In this document: positions 8,036 to 14,782 of the stretch, piece by piece
Position numbering within the stretch: position 1 is the stretch's first letter
Layout of the letters: each line of letters opens with the position of its first letter
From: an uncultured Flavobacterium sp.
Lineage (GTDB): Bacteria > Bacteroidota > Bacteroidia > Flavobacteriales > Flavobacteriaceae
Direction of reading: 5' to 3'
Assembly: GCF_937876455.1 (NCBI RefSeq)
Contig: NZ_CALFIG010000230.1
Span: 1-14,782 of the forward strand
Length of the DNA stretch: 14,782 bases
Position numbers and translations under genes: made by a program
The notes under the pieces: generated by a model
What the model saw: only the letters and a program-made list of their open reading frames with translations
Databases searched by the model: none
Told to the model about the DNA's origin: nothing

Positions 8036-9781
8036 ATGAAAAAAATAATTTTAAATATAGTACTATTAACTCTCTTTCAACAAGGATTTTCTCAAAAGAA
8101 AGATGAAAATATTGGTGACGAGGTAGTAAATATTGTAAAGCCTTATACGCCTACCATTTCTGATGCATTCAAGGTAAAGGAAACTCCTTCTTTGGATAAG
8201 GAAATAGCAGAGCCAAAGTTGCCAATTTTGTATCAGATTTTCTCTTTCCCAGTTGCTTCTACTTTTGTACCTTCAAAAGGAAAGGCAGCAGCCGTAGATC
8301 AAACACAATTTGAAAAGGGATTCACTAATTATGCGTTGTTAGGCGGAGGAAATTACGGTACGCTTAATGCAGAGGTTTTTGTTACACAGCAATTAAATCG
8401 TACAAATTATGTAGGCGCTTTAGTTAGACATTTATCTTCTCAGGGTAATATAAAAAACACACCGCTAGATTCTAATTTTGGCACAACATCTTTCGATGGA
8501 ACTTATGGAAATAGAACACGTAACGGGCAATGGAATATAGACTTAGGTGTTAAAAATCAAATTATAAATTGGTACGGATTGCCGTTGCAAACAGCAATTT
8601 TTACGGACGAAATGATAGCAGCAATTCAGCCAAAACAAAGTTATACTAGTTTGACTTTAGGGGGTAGAATGGAGGCTAAAGATGGTTTATTGTCGTCAGG
8701 TCAATTTCAATTTAAACGTTTTTCAGATAAATTTGGCTCAGGAGAAAATAGATTTTATGTAAAACCTCAAATTGATGTGACTCTTTTTGATCAAAAAATT
8801 AAGGCCGATTTTGTTCTTGATTATGTAGGTGGAAGTTTCGAAAAAAATGCATTGATATCTCAAGCTATAAAATACAATACTTTGATTTTTGGGACAAAGC
8901 CTAGTTTCATGTATACGCAAGAAGATTTATCAATTCAAATTGGTGCAGGTGTTTTTTATGCTAGCCAAACCAATGATTCTCAGAAAGAAGGAAAACTTTT
9001 TGTATATCCAAATATAAAAGCGTCATATCGTTTAGTAGGTGATTTAATGATTGCTTATGCAGGTGCTGAAGGAAATTTACATCAAAATTCATATGCCGAT
9101 TACGTGTCCTTAAATCCATTTGTGTCACCAACCTTATTTATTGCTCCAACAGACCAATCTTATGATTTATATGTGGGAATGAAAGGAAAACTCGCTAATT
9201 CGGTTTCGTTTAATGTTCGTGGGGCCATGATTAATGAAAAAAATAAACCACTTTTTACGTCAAATACGTTTAATTTTTATAGTAATCCAAGTCCATATGC
9301 TTATTCAAATTCGTTTCAAGTTATTTATGATGATATCAAAACGTTATCGCTATTCGGAGAGTTAAAGGCCGATTTTTCTAAAACAACTTCATTTGCTATT
9401 CAAGGTACGTTTTTTAATTATACGACTTCAAAAGCTGTTTATGCTTGGAATTTACCTACTTTAAAATTAGGTACTTCATTTGAGACGGAATTTACCGATA
9501 AATGGTATGCTGGCTTGCAGTTGTTTTTTGTGGGAGAACGTAAAGACTTGATTTCAACACAATCATTACTTGCCATTTTTCCACCGCAATTTTCTCAAGA
9601 AGTACAAACATTGGATAGTTATTTTGATTTAAATGCACACGTAGGCTATAAATACAACAAGCGATTAACTGCTTTTTTAAAAGGAAATAATTTAGCCAAT
9701 CAAGCGTATCAAAGTTGGGCAAACTTCTCGGTACAAGGTATTCAAGTAGTTTTAGGTGCTAGTTACAAGTTTGATTTTTAA
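8036..9781 (+). CDS. Outer-membrane beta-barrel protein, TonB-receptor-like barrel without plug
   Basis: A 581-residue protein with signal peptide MKKIILNIVLLTLFQQGFSQ (cleavage after about residue 20). A periplasmic N-terminal stretch of about 80 residues contains EVVNIVKPYTPTISDAF (29-45). The remainder has alternating aromatic/polar strands typical of a barrel, and the chain ends VVLGASYKFDF with a terminal Phe, as recognised by the BAM machinery. The region before the C-terminus (FDLNAHVGYKYN, then LTAFLKGNNLANQAYQSW) resembles the last strands of TonB-dependent receptors. The protein is too short for a full receptor, and no plug domain is visible between the signal peptide and the barrel. 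EVVNIV might be a TonB-box-like element, which is speculative. It follows the TPR gene by 48 bp and precedes a CpdR-like gene by 5 bp, so co-expression is likely. Function and substrate are unknown; databases may label it simply TonB-dependent receptor. Confidence 0.82.
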   Translation: MKKIILNIVLLTLFQQGFSQKKDENIGDEVVNIVKPYTPTISDAFKVKETPSLDKEIAEPKLPILYQIFSFPVASTFVPSKGKAAAVDQTQFEKGFTNYALLGGGNYGTLNAEVFVTQQLNRTNYVGALVRHLSSQGNIKNTPLDSNFGTTSFDGTYGNRTRNGQWNIDLGVKNQIINWYGLPLQTAIFTDEMIAAIQPKQSYTSLTLGGRMEAKDGLLSSGQFQFKRFSDKFGSGENRFYVKPQIDVTLFDQKIKADFVLDYVGGSFEKNALISQAIKYNTLIFGTKPSFMYTQEDLSIQIGAGVFYASQTNDSQKEGKLFVYPNIKASYRLVGDLMIAYAGAEGNLHQNSYADYVSLNPFVSPTLFIAPTDQSYDLYVGMKGKLANSVSFNVRGAMINEKNKPLFTSNTFNFYSNPSPYAYSNSFQVIYDDIKTLSLFGELKADFSKTTSFAIQGTFFNYTTSKAVYAWNLPTLKLGTSFETEFTDKWYAGLQLFFVGERKDLISTQSLLAIFPPQFSQEVQTLDSYFDLNAHVGYKYNKRLTAFLKGNNLANQAYQSWANFSVQGIQVVLGASYKFDF

Positions 9782-9786
9782 ACAAT

Positions 9787-10824
9787 ATGTATTTTTCTAA
9801 AGTAGTATTTATATTTTTTTTTACAATTCTTTCTATGGGTCAAAATATAGAAGGAAGAGTGAGTAACCAAGATGGAAAACCCCTAAATGGCGTTTCTGTT
9901 TATCTTGATGGAACTTCTATTGGAACAAGTACAAATGAGGAAGGATATTTTAAAATTACTGCTACAACAAAATTTAATACCTCTTTAATCATCAGATTCA
10001 TGGGATATGAAGATATTCTAATTTCAAATCCTTATCAAGCTAAATTTTTTGATATTACGATGGCTATTAAAGAAAATGAAATTGAAGCAGTAACAATTGT
10101 AGATGATGGTTTTTCAAGAAAAAGTAAATTAGAAATTTTTAGAAAACAGTTTTTAGGAACTACCAAAGCAGGTAAGCAATGTAAAATTCTGAATGAAGAT
10201 GCATTGGTGCTAGAATATGATGAAAAACAAAATATGCTTATTGCAAAGAGTTTTGAGCCTATACAAATTGAAAATGCGTATTTAGGCTACAAAATAGAAT
10301 TTGAAATTTATGACTTTTATGTAAAATTCGCCAGAAAAAGTATTTCGGAACATGATATAGTGCAAAGTATGTTTTTAGGTACCTCCAAGTTTATAGAAAT
10401 TTCAAGTTCTGAACAACAAAAGAAAAATAGAACTAAAGTATATTATGGTTCGCAGATGCATTTGTTTAAAACATTAATTACGCAGAGTTGGAATCCAAAA
10501 ACGTTTATTTTGTATCAAGGAAGTTTACCTGTTGTAGGCAAAGATTATTTTGAAATAACAAAAGAAAATGGCTTTTATAAAGTTAAAGTAACTGGAAATT
10601 ATTTAAAAACAGATGAATTGACTACAAATCGTTTTTTTGCTGCGTACAATTTACTCTATAATAAAAGCAATCAATCTAAAATTGTATTCAACACAGAGGA
10701 GTTTTATGTAGATGATTTTGGAAATAATACACACAGAGATCAAATTATTTTTGGTGGCGATTTAGGTGCCCAAAAAATTGGAAATATGTTGCCTCTCAAT
10801 TTTGAACCTAAAGAAAAAGAGTAA
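9787..10824 (+). CDS. Secreted protein with N-terminal CarboxypepD_reg-like domain
   Basis: A 345-residue protein with a signal peptide (MYFSKVVFIFFFTILSMGQN, cleavage near residue 19). Residues 20-93 form a carboxypeptidase-regulatory-like beta sandwich: IEGRVSNQDGKPLNGVSVYL, then GTSTNEEGYFKIT, then FMGYEDILI, ending with DITM. After that comes a conserved-looking region of about 110-230 with FRKQFLGTTKAGKQCKILNED and, further on, ENAYLGYKIEFEIYDF; I have seen this type in Bacteroidota proteins but know no function for it. CpdR-like domains in this phylum sit at the N-terminus of TonB-dependent receptors and of other surface proteins. No membrane helix or C-terminal sorting domain is seen, so a periplasmic or membrane-attached location is inferred. 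The gene starts 5 bp after the barrel gene and its TAA directly abuts the next start codon. Confidence 0.85.
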   Translation: MYFSKVVFIFFFTILSMGQNIEGRVSNQDGKPLNGVSVYLDGTSIGTSTNEEGYFKITATTKFNTSLIIRFMGYEDILISNPYQAKFFDITMAIKENEIEAVTIVDDGFSRKSKLEIFRKQFLGTTKAGKQCKILNEDALVLEYDEKQNMLIAKSFEPIQIENAYLGYKIEFEIYDFYVKFARKSISEHDIVQSMFLGTSKFIEISSSEQQKKNRTKVYYGSQMHLFKTLITQSWNPKTFILYQGSLPVVGKDYFEITKENGFYKVKVTGNYLKTDELTTNRFFAAYNLLYNKSNQSKIVFNTEEFYVDDFGNNTHRDQIIFGGDLGAQKIGNMLPLNFEPKEKE

Positions 10825-11280
10825 GTGGAAGCTATAAAATCAGAATTGTTTAAAAAGTACAAGATACTGCTTCAAGATAAAATTGACATTTATCAAGATT
10901 TGATTGATTCATTAACTAATGATGCGCAAAACGATGCCAAAAGTTCGGCAGGCGATAAACATGAAACTACGCTCTCTAAACTACATATTGAACAAGAAAA
11001 AATAGGTCAAAAATTGAAAGAAGCCCTAGCGCAATATCAAATTTTAACCAAAATTGAAGCACACCAAAAAAGTAATACATCAGCTGTTTTAGGAAGTTTA
11101 GTCGTTACAAATCATTTAAAGGTCTTAATCGCTACGGCTTTGCCAAAAATAGTAGTAAATGACGAAGCTTATTTTGCAATTTCTCCAAAATCCCCATTGG
11201 GCGAATGCTTGTTGGGACAAAAAAAGGGATACGCTTTTCAGCTTAATCAAGTATCTTATCAAATTGAAGCTATTTTTTAG
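10825..11280 (+). CDS. GreA/GreB-like transcript cleavage factor relative (151 aa)
   Basis: The 151-residue cytoplasmic protein has two parts. Residues 1-80 are helical and probably form an antiparallel coiled coil. At its expected turn is SSAGDKHET (41-48), whose GDxxE spacing matches GDLKEN of E. coli GreA, so Asp44 and Glu47 align with the catalytic-tip acids Asp41 and Glu44. The EQ pair further along (56-57) also lines up without a gap. Residues 88-151 resemble the Gre C-terminal FKBP-like domain, with VLGSLVVTN, then YFAISPKSPLGECLLGQKKG and a last strand YQIEAIF. Gre factors enter the RNA polymerase secondary channel and stimulate cleavage of backtracked RNA. From memory, homologues in flavobacteria are often labelled 3-oxoacyl-ACP synthase, which the sequence does not support. 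The start is GTG directly after the preceding TAA; no in-frame ATG offers an alternative. Activity is inferred. Confidence 0.68.
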   Translation: MEAIKSELFKKYKILLQDKIDIYQDLIDSLTNDAQNDAKSSAGDKHETTLSKLHIEQEKIGQKLKEALAQYQILTKIEAHQKSNTSAVLGSLVVTNHLKVLIATALPKIVVNDEAYFAISPKSPLGECLLGQKKGYAFQLNQVSYQIEAIF

Positions 11281-11346
11281 TTTCTCATAGATGTTTATAA
11301 TCTCTTTAAATTTGTTGAAAACTTATCTTTTTAATGCTGTAAATTA

Positions 11347-11378
11347 TTGAAAAAATAGGTCAGTATTCCTTATATTTG
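11347..11378 (+). promoter_or_regulatory. Bacteroidota sigma-A promoter for gyrB
   Basis: TTG at 11347-11349 and TATATTTG at 11371-11378 are spaced by 21 bp, a full match to the Bacteroidota consensus. Transcription would start near 11384, about 28 nt before the gyrB ATG. It lies in the 132-bp gap after the Gre-like gene, so gyrB can be expressed independently of the upstream envelope genes. I see no clear hairpin terminator in the gap. Confidence 0.6.
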
Positions 11379-11412
11379 CTCGTTAGACAAAAATACATTT
11401 AGAATTATAATT

Positions 11413-13353
11413 ATGAGCGAAGAAGTAAAGAACAACAATTATTCAGCAGATAGTATTCAGGCGTTAGAAGGAATGGAGCATGTACGTATGCGACCATCAA
11501 TGTACATTGGAGATACTGGAGTAAGAGGTTTACATCATTTAGTTTATGAAGTAGTTGATAACTCAATTGATGAGGCTTTAGCTGGGCATTGTGATACTAT
11601 TTATGTTATTATAAATGAAGATAATTCCATTTCCGTAGAAGATAATGGACGTGGTATTCCTGTTGACCTTCACAAAAAAGAAGGTGTTTCAGCCTTAGAA
11701 GTTGTAATGACTAAAATTGGAGCTGGAGGTAAATTTGATAAAGATTCGTATAAAGTATCTGGAGGTTTACATGGTGTAGGTGTTTCTTGTGTGAATGCGC
11801 TTTCAGATCATTTAAAAGCCGTAGTTCATAGAGAAGGTAAAATTTATGAGCAAGAGTATGAAAAAGGAAAAGCACTTTATCCTGTAAAACAAGTAGGAAC
11901 TACTGATAAAAGAGGTACTATCGTTACTTTTAAACCAGATGGTACTATTTTTACACAAACTTTAGAATATTCTTATGATACGTTAGCGGCCCGTTTACGT
12001 GAATTGTCTTTCTTAAATAAAGGTATTACCATTACTTTAACCGATAAGCGTGACTTAGATGATAAAGGTGAAGCAAGAACAGAAACCTTCCATTCAAAAG
12101 AAGGTTTAAAGGAATTTGTTAAGTTTTTAGACGGAAACCGTGTGCCAATCATTGGGCATGTTATTTCAATGGAAAATGACAAAGGTGAAATTCCTGTTGA
12201 GGTAGCCTTAATTTATAATGAAAGTTATACCGAAAACATTTTTTCTTACGTAAATAACATTAATACCCATGAAGGAGGTACGCATTTGCAAGGTTTCCGT
12301 ATGGGATTAACACGTACGTTGAAAAAATATGCAGATGCTTCAGGTTTGTTAGAAAAATTAAAATTTGAAATATCTGGAGATGATTTCCGTGAAGGATTAA
12401 CAGCTATTATTTCCGTAAAAGTTGCAGAGCCTCAATTTGAAGGGCAAACCAAAACGAAATTAGGAAATAGAGAAGTTGTTTCTCCAGTTTCACAGGCTGT
12501 TGCAGAAATGCTAGAAAATTACTTGGAAGAAAATCCAAATGATGCCAAAATTATCGTTCAAAAAGTAATTTTAGCAGCTCAAGCACGTCATGCGGCTAAA
12601 AAAGCCCGTGAAATGGTTCAACGTAAAACCGTTATGGGCGGTGGAGGATTACCAGGTAAATTATCCGATTGTTCAGAACAAGATCCTGCAAAATGTGAAA
12701 TTTTCCTAGTAGAGGGAGATTCTGCAGGTGGAACAGCAAAACAAGGACGTGATCGTTTTTTCCAAGCTATTTTGCCATTGAGAGGTAAAATTTTGAATGT
12801 GGAAAAAGCAATGCAACATAAAGTATTTGAGAACGAAGAAATTAGAAATATATTTACAGCCTTAGGGGTTACTGTAGGTACAGAAGAAGATAGTAAAGCA
12901 CTTAATCTTACTAAATTGAGATATCATAAAGTAGTAATTATGTGTGATGCCGATGTCGATGGATCGCATATTTCTACGCTTATATTAACCTTCTTCTTTA
13001 GATACATGAAAGAATTGATTGAAGGCGGACACGTATATATTGCACAACCTCCATTGTATCAAGTGAAAAAAGGAAATAAAAAAGCCTATGCTTGGAATGA
13101 TGACCAACGTGATAGATTGTCAATGGAAATGGGGGGCGGTACAAATGTACAACGTTACAAAGGTCTTGGAGAAATGAATGCAGAACAATTGTGGGAAACA
13201 ACTTTGAATCCAGAATACAGAACATTACGTCAGGTAACAATTGATAGTTTATCTGAAGCAGATAGAGTGTTCTCTATGTTAATGGGTGATGAGGTTCCAC
13301 CACGTAGAGAATTTATTGAGAAGAATGCTGCATATGCAAAAATTGACGCCTAA
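11413..13353 (+). CDS. gyrB: DNA gyrase subunit B
   Basis: Complete 646-residue GyrB, ATPase subunit of the type II topoisomerase that introduces negative supercoils with GyrA. The GHKL ATP site shows EVVDNSIDEA (46-55, catalytic Glu46 and Mg2+-binding Asn50), EDNGRGIP (76-83) and GGLHGVG (117-123). The transducer has QTKTKLGN (345-352) with its ATP-contacting lysine. The TOPRIM domain has EGDSAGG (434-440) and DADVDGSH (512-519), and the C-terminal part has QRYKGLGEMN (580-589). The length lacks the roughly 170-residue insert of E. coli GyrB, as is usual outside Proteobacteria. In the quinolone-associated region the aspartate equivalent to E. coli Asp426 is kept (Asp436), and the position of Lys447 is Arg457, a common natural state. 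QTKTKLGN and the QRYKGLGEMN region favour GyrB over ParE. It has its own promoter, and the next gene starts 3 bp after its stop. Confidence 0.98.
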   Translation: MSEEVKNNNYSADSIQALEGMEHVRMRPSMYIGDTGVRGLHHLVYEVVDNSIDEALAGHCDTIYVIINEDNSISVEDNGRGIPVDLHKKEGVSALEVVMTKIGAGGKFDKDSYKVSGGLHGVGVSCVNALSDHLKAVVHREGKIYEQEYEKGKALYPVKQVGTTDKRGTIVTFKPDGTIFTQTLEYSYDTLAARLRELSFLNKGITITLTDKRDLDDKGEARTETFHSKEGLKEFVKFLDGNRVPIIGHVISMENDKGEIPVEVALIYNESYTENIFSYVNNINTHEGGTHLQGFRMGLTRTLKKYADASGLLEKLKFEISGDDFREGLTAIISVKVAEPQFEGQTKTKLGNREVVSPVSQAVAEMLENYLEENPNDAKIIVQKVILAAQARHAAKKAREMVQRKTVMGGGGLPGKLSDCSEQDPAKCEIFLVEGDSAGGTAKQGRDRFFQAILPLRGKILNVEKAMQHKVFENEEIRNIFTALGVTVGTEEDSKALNLTKLRYHKVVIMCDADVDGSHISTLILTFFFRYMKELIEGGHVYIAQPPLYQVKKGNKKAYAWNDDQRDRLSMEMGGGTNVQRYKGLGEMNAEQLWETTLNPEYRTLRQVTIDSLSEADRVFSMLMGDEVPPRREFIEKNAAYAKIDA

Positions 13354-13356
13354 TTG

Positions 13357-14364
13357 ATGGTAAAGAAAAGTCTATACATAACCTTTTTAATAGGTTTTTC
13401 AGCATTTTGTCAAGCACAAAACGCTACACAAATAGAACAAATAGGGTATCTTTTAGAAGATGCCCTTTTGTATTCAAATAAATTTTTCACGCCTGCAACA
13501 GATGCGGCAGTATATCAAGCTACATCGTCATGGGTGCATTCTGCAAAGAAAAAAAAGCTATGGGAAGTAAATGCGGGACTCCATTTTAATGTTTTTAAAG
13601 TTCCAGGAAAAGATAGAGAGTTTACGATTCAAAATTCAGATTTTAAATTTTTCCATATTGAAAACGGCGCTACCTCGGCAATTGTCCCTACTGCTTTAGG
13701 AAACGATAATCAAATTTTTTTGGTAGGCGATTTAGATGGCCAGCAAGTGCGATTGAAAACACCAGAAGGTATAAATAAAGAATTTAATACCTATCCTTAT
13801 TTAGACGCTTCAATTGGCTTACCCTTGGGCACAGAATTACTTACAAGATTTTCTTTTAGAACGAACTTAAAGCATGGTAATTATTCCGTTTTTGGTGTTG
13901 GAATTAAGCACAATATTAGTCAATACATTTCTTCACTTGAAAAAAAGCAAATGTACTTTGCATTAACAACATTTTACTCAAAAGAAGAAATTGGATTTGA
14001 TTTTTTAGATATTTCAACGCCATTTGGTAATTTGGGTCTTAATAAAATAAATAATATCATAGATACGTTTCATTTTCAGTTTTCGGCTTCTAAACAAATT
14101 AAAAAAGTGGAAGTAATTGGTAGTATTATTTTTAATACGAGTACATTTGATTACCAAGTTTCTGGCGAAAAAGGTGCTATAGAAGAAACTATTCCTGTAC
14201 AAGATGTGGTAAATCGATTGTTAGATACGATTGAAAAAAGAAAAAATAACTATGTTGGCGAACTAGCCGCAAATTATAAACTGGGCAAATTTTCCATTTT
14301 AACCTCACTTGCTTTTGGTAAATTTATCAATGGAAACATTGGCGTGCAGTATAAGATCAATTAG
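13357..14364 (+). CDS. Secreted DUF6588-type protein (335 aa)
   Basis: I place the start at the ATG at 13357, 3 bp after the gyrB stop; an upstream TTG at 13354 is possible but less likely. The 335-residue product has a signal peptide (MVKKSLYITFLIGFSAFCQA, cleavage near residue 20). The mature part begins with a short helical segment followed by a strand-rich body with repeated aromatic/Gly alternation, for example NAGLHFNVFKVPG, LDASIGLPLGTELLTRFSF and YSVFGVGIKHN, and ends with FGKFINGNIGVQYKIN. This pattern fits the Bacteroidota DUF6588 family, which looks like an outer-membrane barrel-type protein; no function is known to me. The C-terminus ends in Asn rather than an aromatic residue, so barrel insertion is uncertain. 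The tight spacing implies co-transcription with gyrB, probably a positional accident of a conserved neighbourhood rather than a functional link. Confidence 0.75.
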   Translation: MVKKSLYITFLIGFSAFCQAQNATQIEQIGYLLEDALLYSNKFFTPATDAAVYQATSSWVHSAKKKKLWEVNAGLHFNVFKVPGKDREFTIQNSDFKFFHIENGATSAIVPTALGNDNQIFLVGDLDGQQVRLKTPEGINKEFNTYPYLDASIGLPLGTELLTRFSFRTNLKHGNYSVFGVGIKHNISQYISSLEKKQMYFALTTFYSKEEIGFDFLDISTPFGNLGLNKINNIIDTFHFQFSASKQIKKVEVIGSIIFNTSTFDYQVSGEKGAIEETIPVQDVVNRLLDTIEKRKNNYVGELAANYKLGKFSILTSLAFGKFINGNIGVQYKIN

Positions 14365-14378
14365 GTTGTAGTGGTTCA

Positions 14379-14774
14379 TTAATTTAAGTCCTCTATTTTT
14401 ATTTTAGCAATTTTTAATAGCATTTGAACCGTTTTAATAAATTCTTTCGAACCTTTTTTATTTAATCCCCACACACTGTATTTTATAGAATTATAAAGCA
14501 ATGTACCTACCTCAATTGAGGTCTTCGCTCCGTCTAATCCCGATTCAAAAGTATTGATTAAATCATCATTTTTTATTTTTTTAAATTGGGTAAGTATTTT
14601 ATTAAACTCATCAGAATTTATGGTTAATTTTTCCTCAACTTGATTTGTAAATTTATAATGCTTTACTATAACATTGTAATAATTTTTTTGTTGGTTTGAT
14701 TCACCAATAAATATTTCTACATCTGAAAATAATACATTTGAAATCGTATTATCAGGTGCAGGACAATTTCCGGA
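14379..14774 (-). CDS. Hypothetical protein, 5' end missing or disrupted
   Basis: On the minus strand a frame is open for 131 codons down to TAA at 14381-14379, and it looks coding: the residues are varied and balanced, with helical, charged segments such as EEKLTINSDEFNKILTQFKK and GSKEFIKTVQMLLKIAKIKI, and a middle part with SIKYSVWGLNKKG. The frame begins SGNCPAPDNTISNVLFSDVE, but no ATG, GTG or TTG occurs near that point, and an in-frame TGA stands at 14777-14775. The Cys followed by Pro/Ala in the first few residues would suit the start of a mature lipoprotein, so a signal peptide may be encoded beyond the edge in another frame; frame +1 relative to it is open to the edge. It may be a frameshifted pseudogene or reflect a base error near the sequence end. 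It converges on the DUF6588-type gene with 14 bp between stops. No family recognised. Confidence 0.5.
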   Translation of the reverse strand, partial: SGNCPAPDNTISNVLFSDVEIFIGESNQQKNYYNVIVKHYKFTNQVEEKLTINSDEFNKILTQFKKIKNDDLINTFESGLDGAKTSIEVGTLLYNSIKYSVWGLNKKGSKEFIKTVQMLLKIAKIKIEDLN

Positions 14775-14782
14775 TCAATCAG

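Noticed and set aside
8738..8920. 60-codon minus-strand frame inside the barrel gene, and a similar 76-codon one at 9492-9722
   Set aside because: Both are antisense to a well-supported coding sequence, with no recognisable motif or independent promoter.
10825..11280. 3-oxoacyl-ACP synthase label for the 151-residue protein
   Set aside because: It is far shorter than any ketoacyl synthase and lacks the catalytic Cys and His context. The N- and C-terminal patterns match Gre factors instead.
11281..11346. Rho-independent terminator after the Gre-like gene
   Set aside because: I found no G/C-containing inverted repeat followed by a T run. The T-rich stretches here lack a stem.
11973..12182. 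Minus-strand frames inside gyrB (also 12998-13240)
   Set aside because: gyrB is unmistakable across its whole length, so these are reverse-strand shadows.
13354..13356. TTG as the start of the DUF6588-type gene
   Set aside because: It directly abuts the gyrB stop, but an ATG follows immediately and gives an equally good signal peptide, so the ATG is preferred.

Overview
The window looks like a core chromosomal segment of a Flavobacteriaceae member (Flavobacterium-like). The signs are strong A+T richness, Bacteroidota-type promoter motifs (TTG ... TAnnTTTG) in place of clear Shine-Dalgarno sequences, Bacteroidota-restricted families (DUF4199, DUF6588, CarboxypepD_reg-like), and a 646-residue GyrB. 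I see no tRNA, rRNA, CRISPR array, insertion sequence or phage gene.

Left arm (4815 down to 1, minus strand). This is a tightly packed gene string: an FtsE-type ABC ATPase, a four-helix DUF4199 membrane protein, a membrane-anchored family 2 glycosyltransferase, an unannotated 45-codon small ORF, an alpha-D-phosphohexomutase, and the N-terminal part of an MsbA-type ABC exporter that runs off the left edge. Two junctions overlap as TAATG (DUF4199/glycosyltransferase and mutase/exporter), and the small ORF ends 3 bp before the mutase. One transcript is likely. The mutase could supply hexose-1-phosphate for sugar nucleotides, the glycosyltransferase could load a sugar on a polyprenyl carrier, and the exporter could move a lipid or glycolipid; this link is inferred from layout only.

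Centre (4816-4972). A 157-bp divergent intergenic region holds plausible promoters for both arms.

Right arm (4973-14364, plus strand). A 1004-residue secreted TPR protein is followed by a plug-less outer-membrane beta-barrel, a secreted protein with a carboxypeptidase-regulatory-like domain, and a 151-residue protein that I read as a GreA/GreB-like transcript cleavage factor relative. The first three look like an envelope module. A new promoter at 11347-11378 precedes gyrB, and a secreted DUF6588-type protein starts 3 bp after the gyrB stop.

Right edge (14379-14782, minus strand). A convergent open frame of 131 codons has no start codon and meets an in-frame stop near the window edge. It is either a degraded gene or one disrupted by a sequence error.

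The most interesting items are the Gre-like protein, the TPR/beta-barrel/CpdR-like cassette, the small ORF ahead of the mutase, and the broken-looking ORF at the right edge. Nothing here is clearly an unknown defence or mobile system; most of it looks like ordinary housekeeping and envelope genes.
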